Below are positions 34,584-43,658 of a DNA stretch of 64,000 nucleotides, piece by piece. Position numbers and translations under genes: made by a program. Below the pieces are notes generated by a model. It was not told the DNA's origin and made no database searches. It saw only the letters and a list, made by a program, of their open reading frames with translations. How positions within the stretch are numbered: the stretch's first letter is position 1; each line of letters begins with the position of its first letter. The DNA comes from Paraburkholderia sp. FT54 (GTDB lineage: Bacteria > Pseudomonadota > Gammaproteobacteria > Burkholderiales > Burkholderiaceae): contig NZ_CP134197.1 of NCBI RefSeq assembly GCF_031585635.1, forward strand, positions 1 to 64,000, in the 5' to 3' direction.

Positions 34584-35348
34584 CTACCCGCGCCCCACAA
34601 ATGGCATATTGCTGGCCATAACCGTCATGTTCAGAACGTTGGCGCTCAAGGGCAGGCTGGCGATGTAACGGACCGCTTCTGCGACATGTTTCACATCGAT
34701 CATGGGTTCCGCTGCCATCGTTCCGTTTGCCTGAAGTACGCCGCGCGTCATGCGCTCGGACAATTCCGTTAGCGCATTGCCAATGTCGATCTGACTGCAG
34801 ACGATGTTGAACTCGCGGCCATCGAGCGCGATACTCTTCGTGAGGCCAAGCACTGCGTGCTTGCTAGCCGTGTAGGGCGAAGTGAAGGGGCGTGGCGTAT
34901 GTGCCGAGATCGACCCGTTGTTGATAATCCGGCCGCCCTGCGGCGATTGCTTTCTCATCAATCCGAAAGCAGCGCGCGCACACAGGAAAACACCGGTCAC
35001 GTTGGTATTGATGAGATTCGTCCAGGTTTCAACGGGTAGCTCGTCCATCGGCACGGCGGGCGCATTGACTCCCGCATTGTTGAACAGAACGTCGAGTCTG
35101 CCGTAGGTGCGGTCGATGGTGTCAAAGAGGGCATCAACACTTGCTGCATCACGAACGTCGGTCACGACTGCCAGTGCTTCCTGGCCCGCGGCCTTTGCAG
35201 TCTCGACGAGCTCCGCGAGGGGCTCGGCACGGCGGCCAGCAAGCACGACGCTGAAGCCGTCGGCGAGAAGCGCCGTCGCAGCGGCTCGGCCAATACCGCT
35301 GCCCGCGCCGGTAACGAGCGCGATCCTTTTGGTGCTTGATTCAGTCAT
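34584..35348 (-). CDS. SDR family oxidoreductase
   Basis: A 254-aa classical [11 protein letters not shown] near residue 15 (nucleotide binding), FNNAG at about 90, NNGSISAH catalytic Ser region, and YTASKHAV catalytic Tyr/Lys. AGRR after strand 2 suggests NADP(H). GGAGAG precedes ATG. It resembles 3-hydroxy-acid dehydrogenases of the YdfG group. Stands alone; substrate unknown. Confidence 0.9.
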   Translation of the reverse strand: MTESSTKRIALVTGAGSGIGRAAATALLADGFSVVLAGRRAEPLAELVETAKAAGQEALAVVTDVRDAASVDALFDTIDRTYGRLDVLFNNAGVNAPAVPMDELPVETWTNLINTNVTGVFLCARAAFGLMRKQSPQGGRIINNGSISAHTPRPFTSPYTASKHAVLGLTKSIALDGREFNIVCSQIDIGNALTELSERMTRGVLQANGTMAAEPMIDVKHVAEAVRYIASLPLSANVLNMTVMASNMPFVGRG

Positions 35349-35939
35349 GATCTACTCTCCGAGAATCAGGTTGATAGGTGATGGGCTGGTGTCGATTCGA
35401 ATGGCTTGAATGCCTTGATATTCCGGTCGGAATTCGCCTTGTGGCAGCCATGACTCTGCCGGAAGCGCCTGGAGAAGTACGCTTCGTCTGTCAATCGGCA
35501 ACGCGTTGCGACGGGGTTCGCTGGCCTGGAACTGTTGATCCAAATGAGTTCGCGCCCAAAGTCATGCGTCGCTTAAGGACAAGATCGGATAGAGTTTCGT
35601 CCGATACAAAGTTGTTACGGCGGTTGATACCTCAAGTATATGCAATCAGCCTTGACGCAACCTGGACGCAACAGTGTGCGTCCAGGACAGATCAACGCAA
35701 GTTGAAAACTGTACCGCTCAAGTCCAGGGACTGATTGGCGCAATCACGACGCCGTATTCGACGCGGCATCGTTCGATAACATGACCACCATGCCGGCGAG
35801 CTCGCGGATGGGCGCTCACGCATCTCGGCGATAGAAATGTCGGCTCTCGGACGATCGCGGTCGCAATCGTCGTAACGCGGACCAGCTGCGTGCAGCGTGT
35901 GTGATTAGCGCGCGGCCTGCGCGCAAGATTAACGCACGG
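35349..35939. other. gene-free stretch
   Basis: About 590 bp with no recognisable gene. Frames on both strands lack protein-like features. It would hold the leftward SDR promoter. Confidence 0.5.
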
Positions 35940-37094
35940 CTATCGCGCACATGCGTCGCGTGTACCGGATGAATTGCCAGGCTCGCTCGGATCGTCGAGC
36001 TGGATCATCTGTCCATGGTGCAGCACCGTGAATGCTTCGGCGGGCAGGCCGGCTTCACGCGTGGCTGCGGCGAGCTTGTTCGGCGGTTCGTCGAGTGGCT
36101 CGTCGGCGAGTTCGAACGTTCCCCAGTGAATGCCGATCGCTTTTTTTGCGTGCACGTCCCGGAAAATTTGCACAGCCCGTTGCGGGTCGACGTGCTGCGG
36201 GCCCATGAACCAGCGCGGCGCATACGCGCCGATCGGAATCAGCGCGAGGTCGAAGCAGCCGAACGCCGCGCCGATCCGCCTGAAATCGCCGGAGTAGCCG
36301 GTGTCGCCCGCGAAATACAGCGAGAACGGATGCGCTGCGCGCGGCGGTGTCTTCAGGACCCAGCCGCCCCATAGCGTCTCGTTTCGATCGGTGAGGCTGC
36401 GCGCGGACCAGTGCGTCGCGGGCACGAACCAGAAGTCGAGCCCCGACGCTTGCGTGCGGTCGCCCCAGTCCAGTTCCTGCGCGTTGGTGATGCCTTTTTT
36501 TGCCAGCCACTCCTTGATGCCGAGCGGCACCAGAAAGAGAGGCGGGCCGCCCGGCTGACCGTTCAATGCCTGAACGCTTTGCGCGTCCAGGTGGTCGTAG
36601 TGGCTGTGTGAGATCAGCACGACGTCGATATGCGGCAGTTCGGCGAGCGTCAGACCGGGAGCCACGCGCCGCTTCGGCCCGATGAAGGAGAACGGTGACG
36701 CGCGTTCGGAAAACATGGGGTCGGTCAGGATGTTGGCGCCGTCGATCTGCAGCAGCGCGGTCGCGTGGCCGATCCACGTCATCGTATTTTCGCTGCGATT
36801 TGCCTTGAGCCATTCGACATCCGGGTGATCGGTGGGAAACGCGTAGCCATTCTCGGGCGGCGGCGGCAGACGATGAATCAGCCGATTCCAGCGCCACTTC
36901 CAGACCGAGGCGCGCGCGAGCGGACCATCGTTGTTTTCGAAGCCATCTTCCGTGTGCTTTGCATGATGGATGCCGCTCGCGGAGAGGCGGTCGGGCGACG
37001 GGCCGAGTGCCTGCGCGCGAGCAGAGCAGATTGTCGTCGCGGCGCAAACGGCGAGGACTGTATAAAAGAGAGGCAGGCTTAACGGATGTGGCAT
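35940..37094 (-). CDS. exported MBL-fold metallohydrolase (RomA/NAPE-PLD-like)
   Basis: A 384-aa protein with a signal peptide (MPHPLSLPLFYTVLAVCAA, Ala-x-Ala region SARAQA). The MBL core shows MTWIGHATALLQIDG, DPMFSERASPFSFIGPKR, HSHYDHLD (H-x-H-x-D-H), ATHWSAR, YFAGDTGYS and IHWGTFEL, the order seen in RomA and N-acylphosphatidylethanolamine-phospholipase-D-like proteins. Likely a periplasmic or lipid-facing phosphodiesterase/hydrolase. Start ATG at 37094 is chosen for the signal peptide; the frame is open to 37226. Confidence 0.85.
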   Translation of the reverse strand: MPHPLSLPLFYTVLAVCAATTICSARAQALGPSPDRLSASGIHHAKHTEDGFENNDGPLARASVWKWRWNRLIHRLPPPPENGYAFPTDHPDVEWLKANRSENTMTWIGHATALLQIDGANILTDPMFSERASPFSFIGPKRRVAPGLTLAELPHIDVVLISHSHYDHLDAQSVQALNGQPGGPPLFLVPLGIKEWLAKKGITNAQELDWGDRTQASGLDFWFVPATHWSARSLTDRNETLWGGWVLKTPPRAAHPFSLYFAGDTGYSGDFRRIGAAFGCFDLALIPIGAYAPRWFMGPQHVDPQRAVQIFRDVHAKKAIGIHWGTFELADEPLDEPPNKLAAATREAGLPAEAFTVLHHGQMIQLDDPSEPGNSSGTRDACAR

Positions 37095-37291
37095 CGCGAA
37101 CGGGAGGAAGTGGGTGGGCTTCCGTTGCACAGGCGTTTCAACGACAGTATAGGGCGGCTGCCGTTCTCTTCGCACCATCGAACCGGCGCAAGGCGGCGAA
37201 TTGTTGGCGGACGTTCGTGTCGGCAAAGTCCGGCGACGCCATTCGAATACTGACAGCTAACCTAAGCAAATTTTGTTGGATTGATTGCCGC

Positions 37292-38062
37292 ATCATCGAT
37301 CCGCTTCATCAACTGCTCCGGCAGGTCTCTGCTTTTGCGCTCTTTCCGGTGTTCATGCTGTTCCTCGGGATCGGTGAGTCGTCGAAGATCGCCATCATCG
37401 TGTGGGCTGCTTTCTGGCCCGTGCTGCTCAATACGATTTCAGGCGTGAAGCAGGTCGAACGAGTCTTCATCGACTGCGCGCGTTCGATGGGCGCGTCCCA
37501 GGGATTCATCTTCACGAAGGTGGTGCTGCCCGCCGCGCTGCCCCAAATACTCACGGGCATCCGGCTGGCCAGCGCTTACAGCATCACGGCGCTGGTCGCG
37601 GCGGAGATGATCGACGCCCGCTCGGGGCTCGTCTTGCGGCACGGCAACGTTCATGCGTGGAGCGACCTGAAGAACCGCTCCATCTGCGCATCGCGGCGAA
37701 GTCTCTTCGCCGCGCGCGCCGCGCAACGGGGGCAGGCGACATTGCAGAGTTTCGACCGTCCACTCGATGCATTGCTCGCTTTCCAGGCGGGCGAATGCGC
37801 AGCGCTCGTCGACGACGAGTACGTGATCCGTGCTTTGCTCGAACAGCCGGACTGGGCCTATTACCGTGAATTGCCGGACCGCGTTGCGCCCGCATCCGCG
37901 TTCATTGCATCGCGCGGTGGCGACGTCGTGAGTGCCGTCTTCATCGAACGTACCGTGGGTGACTGGCGGCGTGAGCGCTGGTTGTCGACGGTGCGCCACG
38001 ACCAGGCGACTCGGCTCGCGTTCGACATGTTCAATGCCGACAACGATTTGTATTGCCACTAG
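37292..38062 (+). pseudogene. chimeric remnant: ABC permease fused to ABC binding-protein fragment
   Basis: One open frame joins two unrelated ABC fragments. From 37292 to about 37630 it encodes part of an SsuC/TauC/NitT-type permease (LFPVFMLFLGIGESSKIAI, the EAA-like loop DCARSMGASQGFIFTKVVLPAALPQILTG, ASAYSITALVAAEMI), ending where the last helices should be. From about 37658 to the stop it encodes the C-terminal half of a family-3 solute-binding protein (WSDLKNRSICAS, LLAFQAGECAALVDDEYV, YYRELPDRVAPASAFIASRGGD). No start codon or signal peptide serves either part. The frame 5' of 37292 is a shadow of the MBL gene. Deletion-fusion debris. Confidence 0.75.
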
Positions 38063-38157
38063 CGCCGCCGAGGAACTACCGATCCATTCGATGTACGGCG
38101 CTGCTCCACGGGGTCAACCCTGGTTGCGCCGACGCCTCTCCACGTCTATCTTCTACA

Positions 38158-38169
38158 TCATACGTATGA
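38158..38169. promoter_or_regulatory. GntR operator palindrome
   Basis: TCATACGTATGA is a perfect 12-bp palindrome 15 bp before the GntR start codon. FadR-subfamily regulators bind short palindromes of this kind; autorepression is likely. Confidence 0.6.
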
Positions 38170-38184
38170 CCTAGAGAGTGAACG

Positions 38185-38904
38185 GTGGCGACGCTACATA
38201 GACAGGTCCTGAATCAGATGGGCGAGCAAATCTGCTCAGGCAAATTCATGCCCGGCGACATCCTGCCCGCCGAGCCCGTACTCGCCGAACAGATGCAGGT
38301 GAGCCGCATCACGATCCGCGAGACGATGAAGTCTCTCTCGGCCAAGGGCATGCTGCAGGTGCGCCGCCGCTACGGCACGATCGTGCTGCCGCGCTCGCAA
38401 TGGCAACTGTTCGATCCCGATGTGATCACCTGGCGCGCGCGCGCCGGCACGATCGAACCGGGACTCATCGAAGATCTGATGGAGTTGCGGCTGATCATCG
38501 AGCCGAACGCGGCCAGGCTCGCCGCGAAACGCGCGACGCCGGAAGACCGCGTCGCCGTGCGGCGAGCCTTCAAGGCGATGGAGCGCGCAGTGGCCGGCCA
38601 CGGCGAATACGTTCCCGCCGACCTGGCGTTTCACGGCGCCATTCTCACGGCATGTCACAACCAGTTCGTCCAGCAGATGCAGAACGCGCTCTCGGCGATC
38701 CTGCGTACGAGCTTCGAACTCAGTTCTGAAATTGCCGGCGGCCCGGCCCGTTCGCTGCCGATGCACGAGGCGTTATGCGTCGCGGTCGAGCAGGGCGATC
38801 CGGACGCGGCCGAACAGGCGGTGCTGACGCTGATCAAACGCGCCGAGCAGGATTTCGAGGATCGCGCCGCATTGAACGCCACCGCCAACGATAAACCGAC
38901 CTGA
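38185..38904 (+). CDS. GntR family regulator (FadR subfamily, FCD domain)
   Basis: A 239-aa regulator. The winged HTH (about residues 8-75) shows LPAEPVLAEQMQVSRITIRETMKSL and the wing VRRRYGTIVLP. The FCD effector domain (about 90-225) has metal-binding residues in DLAFHGAILTACHN and the late MHEAL. GTG start after GAGAGTGAAC. It heads a rightward run of SDR, MFS and sugar-acid dehydratase genes, so it probably responds to a sugar acid such as mannonate, gluconate or galactonate. Confidence 0.9.
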   Translation: MATLHRQVLNQMGEQICSGKFMPGDILPAEPVLAEQMQVSRITIRETMKSLSAKGMLQVRRRYGTIVLPRSQWQLFDPDVITWRARAGTIEPGLIEDLMELRLIIEPNAARLAAKRATPEDRVAVRRAFKAMERAVAGHGEYVPADLAFHGAILTACHNQFVQQMQNALSAILRTSFELSSEIAGGPARSLPMHEALCVAVEQGDPDAAEQAVLTLIKRAEQDFEDRAALNATANDKPT

Positions 38905-39013
38905 CGCAGTCCTGTCACGCCGATAGCGAACCAAAGTCACTTGCAACGCGACGTGTCGATCCGTCGCGAGGGGCGCACTCGCGCCTTCTCCTGAAACACA
39001 CTGAGGATTCAGC

Positions 39014-39781
39014 ATGACCCATCTATTCGATTTGAGCGGCCGCACGGCGCTTGTCACCGGCTCGGCACGCGGTATTGGCTACGCCCTGGCCGAGGGATTG
39101 GCGGCGGCGGGCGCAAGCGTCGTGCTCAACGGCACGCGGGCCGATACGGTCGCCGAATCCGTCAGCAAACTCGCCGGCAAGGGCTACAAGGCGCAGGGCC
39201 GAGCTTTCGACGTCACCGACGAAGCGGCCGTCGCCGAGGCTTTCGCGCAGTGGGACAACGACGGCGTGCAGATCGACATCGTCGTGAATAACGCGGGCAT
39301 CCAGTTCCGCAAGCCGCTCGTTGACCTCGAACTAAGCGACTGGCAGCGCGTGATCGACACCAATCTGACAAGCGCGTTCATTGTCGCCAAGCAGGCCGCG
39401 CGCCGCATGATCGAGCGCGGCACGGGCGGCAAGATCATCAACATAGGTTCGCTCACCAGCGAAGCGGGCCGCGCGACGGTTGGCGCATACACGGCGGCGA
39501 AGGGTGGCATCAAGATGCTGACCCGCGCAATGAGCGCCGAGTGGGCGGTCTCGAACATCCAGGCGAACGCGATCGGGCCGGGTTACATCCTGACCGACAT
39601 GAACAAGCCGCTAATCGAAAACGCAGCCTTCGACGCATGGGTAAGGAGCAGCAACCCCTCGCAACGCTGGGGCAAGCCGGAAGAACTCGTCGGAACGGCG
39701 GTCTACCTCGCGTCGCCCGCGTCGAGCTATGTGAACGGTCAGATCATTTACGTGGACGGCGGCTGGCTGGCCGTACTTTGA
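39014..39781 (+). CDS. SDR family oxidoreductase (gluconate 5-dehydrogenase-like)
   Basis: A 255-aa SDR. TGSARGIGYALAEGL at about residue 16, VNNAGIQFRKPL at about 92, IINIGSLTSEAGR and the YTAAKGGIK catalytic pair, ending NGQIIYVDGGWLAVL. The IQFRKPL segment and C-terminus are typical of gluconate/2-keto-gluconate 5-dehydrogenases (IdnO/Gno). GAGGA precedes ATG. With the dehydratase downstream it fits a sugar-acid pathway. Confidence 0.88.
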   Translation: MTHLFDLSGRTALVTGSARGIGYALAEGLAAAGASVVLNGTRADTVAESVSKLAGKGYKAQGRAFDVTDEAAVAEAFAQWDNDGVQIDIVVNNAGIQFRKPLVDLELSDWQRVIDTNLTSAFIVAKQAARRMIERGTGGKIINIGSLTSEAGRATVGAYTAAKGGIKMLTRAMSAEWAVSNIQANAIGPGYILTDMNKPLIENAAFDAWVRSSNPSQRWGKPEELVGTAVYLASPASSYVNGQIIYVDGGWLAVL

Positions 39782-39878
39782 AGCAGTCTTGAATGCAGGT
39801 CCGCGCGAGTACAGCAAAACAAGAAAACGACTCGCGCGCAGTCAACCGTTGTATGCGCCGTACCGATCCGGAGACATC

Positions 39879-41171
39879 ATGGAAAGCGTCAAGCCCGTAG
39901 CAACCCAGAGATGGTGGTATCTGATGCCCATCATCTTCATCACATACAGCCTCGCCTATCTCGACCGCGCGAACTACGGCTTTGCCGCGGCGGCCGGGAT
40001 TGACAGGGACCTCGGCATCACGCACGGCACGTCCTCGCTGATCGGCTCGCTGTTCTTTCTCGGCTATTGCCTGTTCCAGGTGCCCGGCGCGATCTACGCG
40101 CAGCGCAACAGCGTCAAGAAGCTGATCTTCTTCAGCCTGATCCTGTGGGGACTGTGTGCCGCCGCAACCGGCATGGTGAGCAACATTCCGATGCTGATGA
40201 TGTTGCGTTTCACGCTCGGCGTGGTGGAAGCCGCCGTGATGCCGTCGATGCTGATGTACATCAGCCGCTGGTTCACGCGCACCGAACGCTCCCGCGCCAA
40301 CACGTTCCTGATTCTCGGCAATCCGGTGACGGTGCTGTGGATGTCGGTGGTGTCGGGCTATCTGGTGCGCAGCTTCGGCTGGCGCGAGATGTTCGTGTTC
40401 GAAGGTGCGCCTGCGCTGATCTGGGCGGTGGTGTGGTGGTTCACGGTGAAAGATCGCCCGGCCGACGCGCCGTGGATGAGCGACGCCGAAAAGACCGAAC
40501 TCACGGCACGCCTCAAAGCCGAGCAGGCCGACATTGCCCCGGTGCGCGACTACAAGGCGGCGTTCCGTTCGTCGATCGTGATGAAGTTCTGCGCGATTCA
40601 TGCGCTGTGGAGCATCGGCGTGTACGGCTTCATCATGTGGCTGCCGTCGATTCTCAAGGCGGCGTCGACAATCGATATCGTTTCGGTCGGCTGGCTTGCC
40701 GCGGTGCCGTATCTCGCGGCTATCGTTCTGATGCTGCTGGCCTCGTGGCTTTCGGACAAGACGCACAACCGCAAACTTTTCGTGTGGCCACTGCTGCTTG
40801 TCGGAACCGTTGCGTTCGTCGCTTCGTACCTGATCGGCGGTTCGCATTTCTGGATCTCGTTTGCGCTGCTGGTGGTGGCTGGCGCAAGCATGTACGCGCC
40901 GTATGGCCCGTTCTTCGCGCTGGTGCCCGAGCTGATTCCGAGCAACGTGCTGGGCGGCGCGATCGGTCTGATCAACGCATGCGGCGCATTGGGCGCATTC
41001 GCGGGTTCGTGGGTGGTGGGTTATCTGAACGGCGCGACCGGCAGCCCGGCGGCTTCGTACATCTTCATGGCGGGCGGCTTGCTGCTCTCCGTCATCCTGA
41101 TGATGACCGTGCCCGCGCATTCCGATCAGCGCAGCAAGCGTGAAGCGCAGCTGTCGCTGCATCGCACGTAA
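39879..41171 (+). CDS. MFS transporter (sugar-acid permease, ACS family)
   Basis: A 430-aa carrier, twelve predicted helices. YLDRANYGFAAAAGID and the loop APGAIYAQR-like sequence (VPGAIYAQRNS) match the GudP/DgoT/galactonate family. ATG at 39879 with GGAG at proper spacing; the frame is open to 39789. Placed between a gluconate-dehydrogenase-like SDR and a ManD-like dehydratase. Confidence 0.88.
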   Translation: MESVKPVATQRWWYLMPIIFITYSLAYLDRANYGFAAAAGIDRDLGITHGTSSLIGSLFFLGYCLFQVPGAIYAQRNSVKKLIFFSLILWGLCAAATGMVSNIPMLMMLRFTLGVVEAAVMPSMLMYISRWFTRTERSRANTFLILGNPVTVLWMSVVSGYLVRSFGWREMFVFEGAPALIWAVVWWFTVKDRPADAPWMSDAEKTELTARLKAEQADIAPVRDYKAAFRSSIVMKFCAIHALWSIGVYGFIMWLPSILKAASTIDIVSVGWLAAVPYLAAIVLMLLASWLSDKTHNRKLFVWPLLLVGTVAFVASYLIGGSHFWISFALLVVAGASMYAPYGPFFALVPELIPSNVLGGAIGLINACGALGAFAGSWVVGYLNGATGSPAASYIFMAGGLLLSVILMMTVPAHSDQRSKREAQLSLHRT

Positions 41172-41224
41172 AGCTGCACCCGAGCAGTTTTGTTTTCCCC
41201 GATTCGCTTTTTAGCAGGCTGAAA

Positions 41225-42472
41225 ATGGCAACCCTGATTACCGATGTAAAGGTCATCCTGACCGCGCCGGAAGGCATCAACCTGATCGTCGTGAAGGTGG
41301 AGACCAACCAGCCGGGTCTGGTCGGCCTCGGCTGCGCGACCTTCGCGTACCGACATGTGGCGGTCAAATGTCTCATCGAAGAATATCTGCGGCCGCTGCT
41401 GATCGGACGCGATGCCGAGGCGATCGAGGAAATCTGGCAACTGATGCATCAGAACGCGTACTGGCGCAACGGACCGATCGAGAACAACGCGATCTCCGGG
41501 GTCGACATGGCGTTGTGGGACATCAAGGGCAAACTGGCGAATATGCCGTTGTATCAGTTGTTCGGCGGCAAATGCCGTGAAGGCGTGCCGATCTACCGGC
41601 ATGCCGATGGCCGCGACCTCAACGAGCTGTGCGAGAACATCCAGAAGTATCGCGAGCAGGGCATCGCGCATATTCGCTGTCAGAGCGGTGGCTATGGCGG
41701 AGGCGCTTACGGCAGGGCGCCGTCGAGTGCGCCTTCAGGTTCGGCGGACGGCGTGTATCTTGACAGCAGGAGGTATATGCGCGAAACGCTCAAGCTGTTC
41801 GACGGCATCCGCAGCAAGATCGGTTTTGACGTCGCGCTATGCCACGACGTGCACGAACGCCTGAAACCCGTTGAAGCAATCCGCTTCGCATGTGAACTGG
41901 AACAGTACGATCTGTTCTTTCTCGAAGACGCAATCCCGCTCGAGGACGGCGAATGGATGCGCCAGTTGCGCGCGAAGACAACCACGCCGCTCGCACAAGG
42001 CGAGCTCTTCAATAACCCCTACGAATGGCGCTTTCTCATCACCGAGCGCCTGGTGGACTATATCCGCGTGCACCTGAGCCAGATCGGCGGCATCACGGCG
42101 GGGCGAAAGCTGCAGATATTCGCCGAGCAGTTCGGCGTCAGGACGGCGTGGCACGGACCAGGCGATATGTCGCCGATGGCGCACGCGGCAAACATCCACA
42201 TCGATCTGGCCTCGCGAAATTTCGGTGTGCAGGAATGGTCCGGTACCGAACCGCCCAACTTCGTGATCCAGGAACTGAAGGGACCGCGCGCGGCATTGCT
42301 GGACGTATTCGCGGGTCTGCCCGAGTTCCGCGACGGCTACGTATATGCCAACGACAAGCCCGGTCTGGGCGTGGACATCGACGAAACCGAGGCGGCGAAA
42401 TATCCGTGCGTGAATAACGTCACGACGTGGACTCAGACCCGGTTGAAGGACGGGACGTTGCAAACACCGTGA
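41225..42472 (+). CDS. D-mannonate/D-gluconate dehydratase-type enolase superfamily protein (ManD/RspA-like)
   Basis: A 415-aa enolase-superfamily dehydratase. Seen in order: the capping domain with TFAYRHVAV; the barrel base region HIRCQSGGYGG; metal ligands in CHDVHERL, FFLEDAIP and AQGELFNNP; and TAWHGPGDMSPMAHAAN with the late His. Length and motifs match the ManD subgroup, which dehydrates D-mannonate and/or D-gluconate to 2-keto-3-deoxygluconate, though many ManD members are weak or promiscuous. The sequence alone does not decide the substrate. Last gene of the GntR cluster. Confidence 0.88.
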   Translation: MATLITDVKVILTAPEGINLIVVKVETNQPGLVGLGCATFAYRHVAVKCLIEEYLRPLLIGRDAEAIEEIWQLMHQNAYWRNGPIENNAISGVDMALWDIKGKLANMPLYQLFGGKCREGVPIYRHADGRDLNELCENIQKYREQGIAHIRCQSGGYGGGAYGRAPSSAPSGSADGVYLDSRRYMRETLKLFDGIRSKIGFDVALCHDVHERLKPVEAIRFACELEQYDLFFLEDAIPLEDGEWMRQLRAKTTTPLAQGELFNNPYEWRFLITERLVDYIRVHLSQIGGITAGRKLQIFAEQFGVRTAWHGPGDMSPMAHAANIHIDLASRNFGVQEWSGTEPPNFVIQELKGPRAALLDVFAGLPEFRDGYVYANDKPGLGVDIDETEAAKYPCVNNVTTWTQTRLKDGTLQTP

Positions 42473-42600
42473 GCGCCTGCTGGTGCTCCTGATCACGGAA
42501 CCGGGATACCGTGCGTGCCGAGTTTGAGACGCGTACGAAGTGTATTGTCCCGGTTCGCGCGTTTGTCTCTATCATGGCGTGTGCCGCGGCACGCGATGAA

Positions 42601-43371
42601 TCAATTGGCCGGTAAGACGAGGTCGAATCCGTTCGCCTTCAAAGACGTTTGCACTGTCGGTCCGGTGAGATAGGAAAGGAGCTTTTTCGCTGCGTCCGGA
42701 CGCTCGCTCTTTGTACCTATTCCCGCTGCGTAGGTCGTCACGAGTTGCAAATCTTCCGGGATTGGCCCGACGAGGGTGACACCATGCACGGGCTTGATTT
42801 CGCTGATCTGTCCCAATCCGAGGGACACCTCGCCTCGTGCCATCGCTTCCATGGCGGTTTGCCCTTCCGGATAATATTTGACCTTGAGACCCACCGTGCC
42901 GCCAACGCCCAGACGGTCAATCAGCCGGGCCAGATAGATGCCCGAGGTAGCGCCGGTGGCAGGGTCGGCCATACCGATCGAAGGGGCATCGAGCAGCACT
43001 TTCGTGAACGCCTGGTCGTCATTGATCCCGGGCAACGCGGCACCAGCTTTGACCGCGACTCCGAGCCGCACGCGCGCGATATCTACCTGTGAACCCTTTT
43101 CAACAAGATGGCGCTCGGTCAGTTTGGCGAGGGGCTCGGATGGAACTATGACGAGATCGAACGCCTGGCCCGATACTGCCCGGTCACGCACCTGTCCCGC
43201 CGTGCCGTAAACGAGGCGCACGTGATCACCCGTTGCGGCCAGATATTGTTCGGGCAGGTTCTCCAGTGCGCCTTTCATCGCTGCCGCTGAAAGAACGATC
43301 AGATCCGCCGCGTGAGCGGACTGCATCATGACCAACAGTGTGGCAAGCAGAAGTCCTGTTTTGCTTTTCAT
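42601..43371 (-). CDS. ModA-like extracellular solute-binding protein
   Basis: A 256-aa periplasmic protein with signal peptide MKSKTGLLLATLLVMMQSAHA. The mature start LIVLSAAAMKGALENLP and DPATGATSGIYLARLIDRLG are the molybdate-binding-protein (ModA/Wtp-like) pattern. No modBC permease or ATPase gene lies nearby, so it is an orphan binding protein; the bound anion is uncertain. GGAG precedes ATG. Confidence 0.85.
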   Translation of the reverse strand: MKSKTGLLLATLLVMMQSAHAADLIVLSAAAMKGALENLPEQYLAATGDHVRLVYGTAGQVRDRAVSGQAFDLVIVPSEPLAKLTERHLVEKGSQVDIARVRLGVAVKAGAALPGINDDQAFTKVLLDAPSIGMADPATGATSGIYLARLIDRLGVGGTVGLKVKYYPEGQTAMEAMARGEVSLGLGQISEIKPVHGVTLVGPIPEDLQLVTTYAAGIGTKSERPDAAKKLLSYLTGPTVQTSLKANGFDLVLPAN

Positions 43372-43658
43372 CAGAATGGGCTCCGGTAAGCGTCACTGCG
43401 TACTATAGGCCCCAATGCATCGGCCGCACGGACCGCCCGTCTTCGGAAACGGTACGACTGGAGAGTGGGCCGCCGAACCGCCGACGAAGCCGCGATGGAA
43501 GCGAAGTGTCCGAGGACGAAGGTCATCGCGTCCAGCGCATGCAGCGTCGGTTCGTGAACGGTGGTCGCACTGGTATTGAGCCTATACGTAATGCAGCTGC
43601 TTGAGCACTTCCTCACAGCAGGATTCAGTTCTTGCTTCATCATCAAATCGTTCGTCCA

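Noticed and set aside
39744..41162. 472-aa minus-strand open frame
   Set aside because: Antisense shadow of the sugar-acid MFS gene; no membrane segments or motifs.
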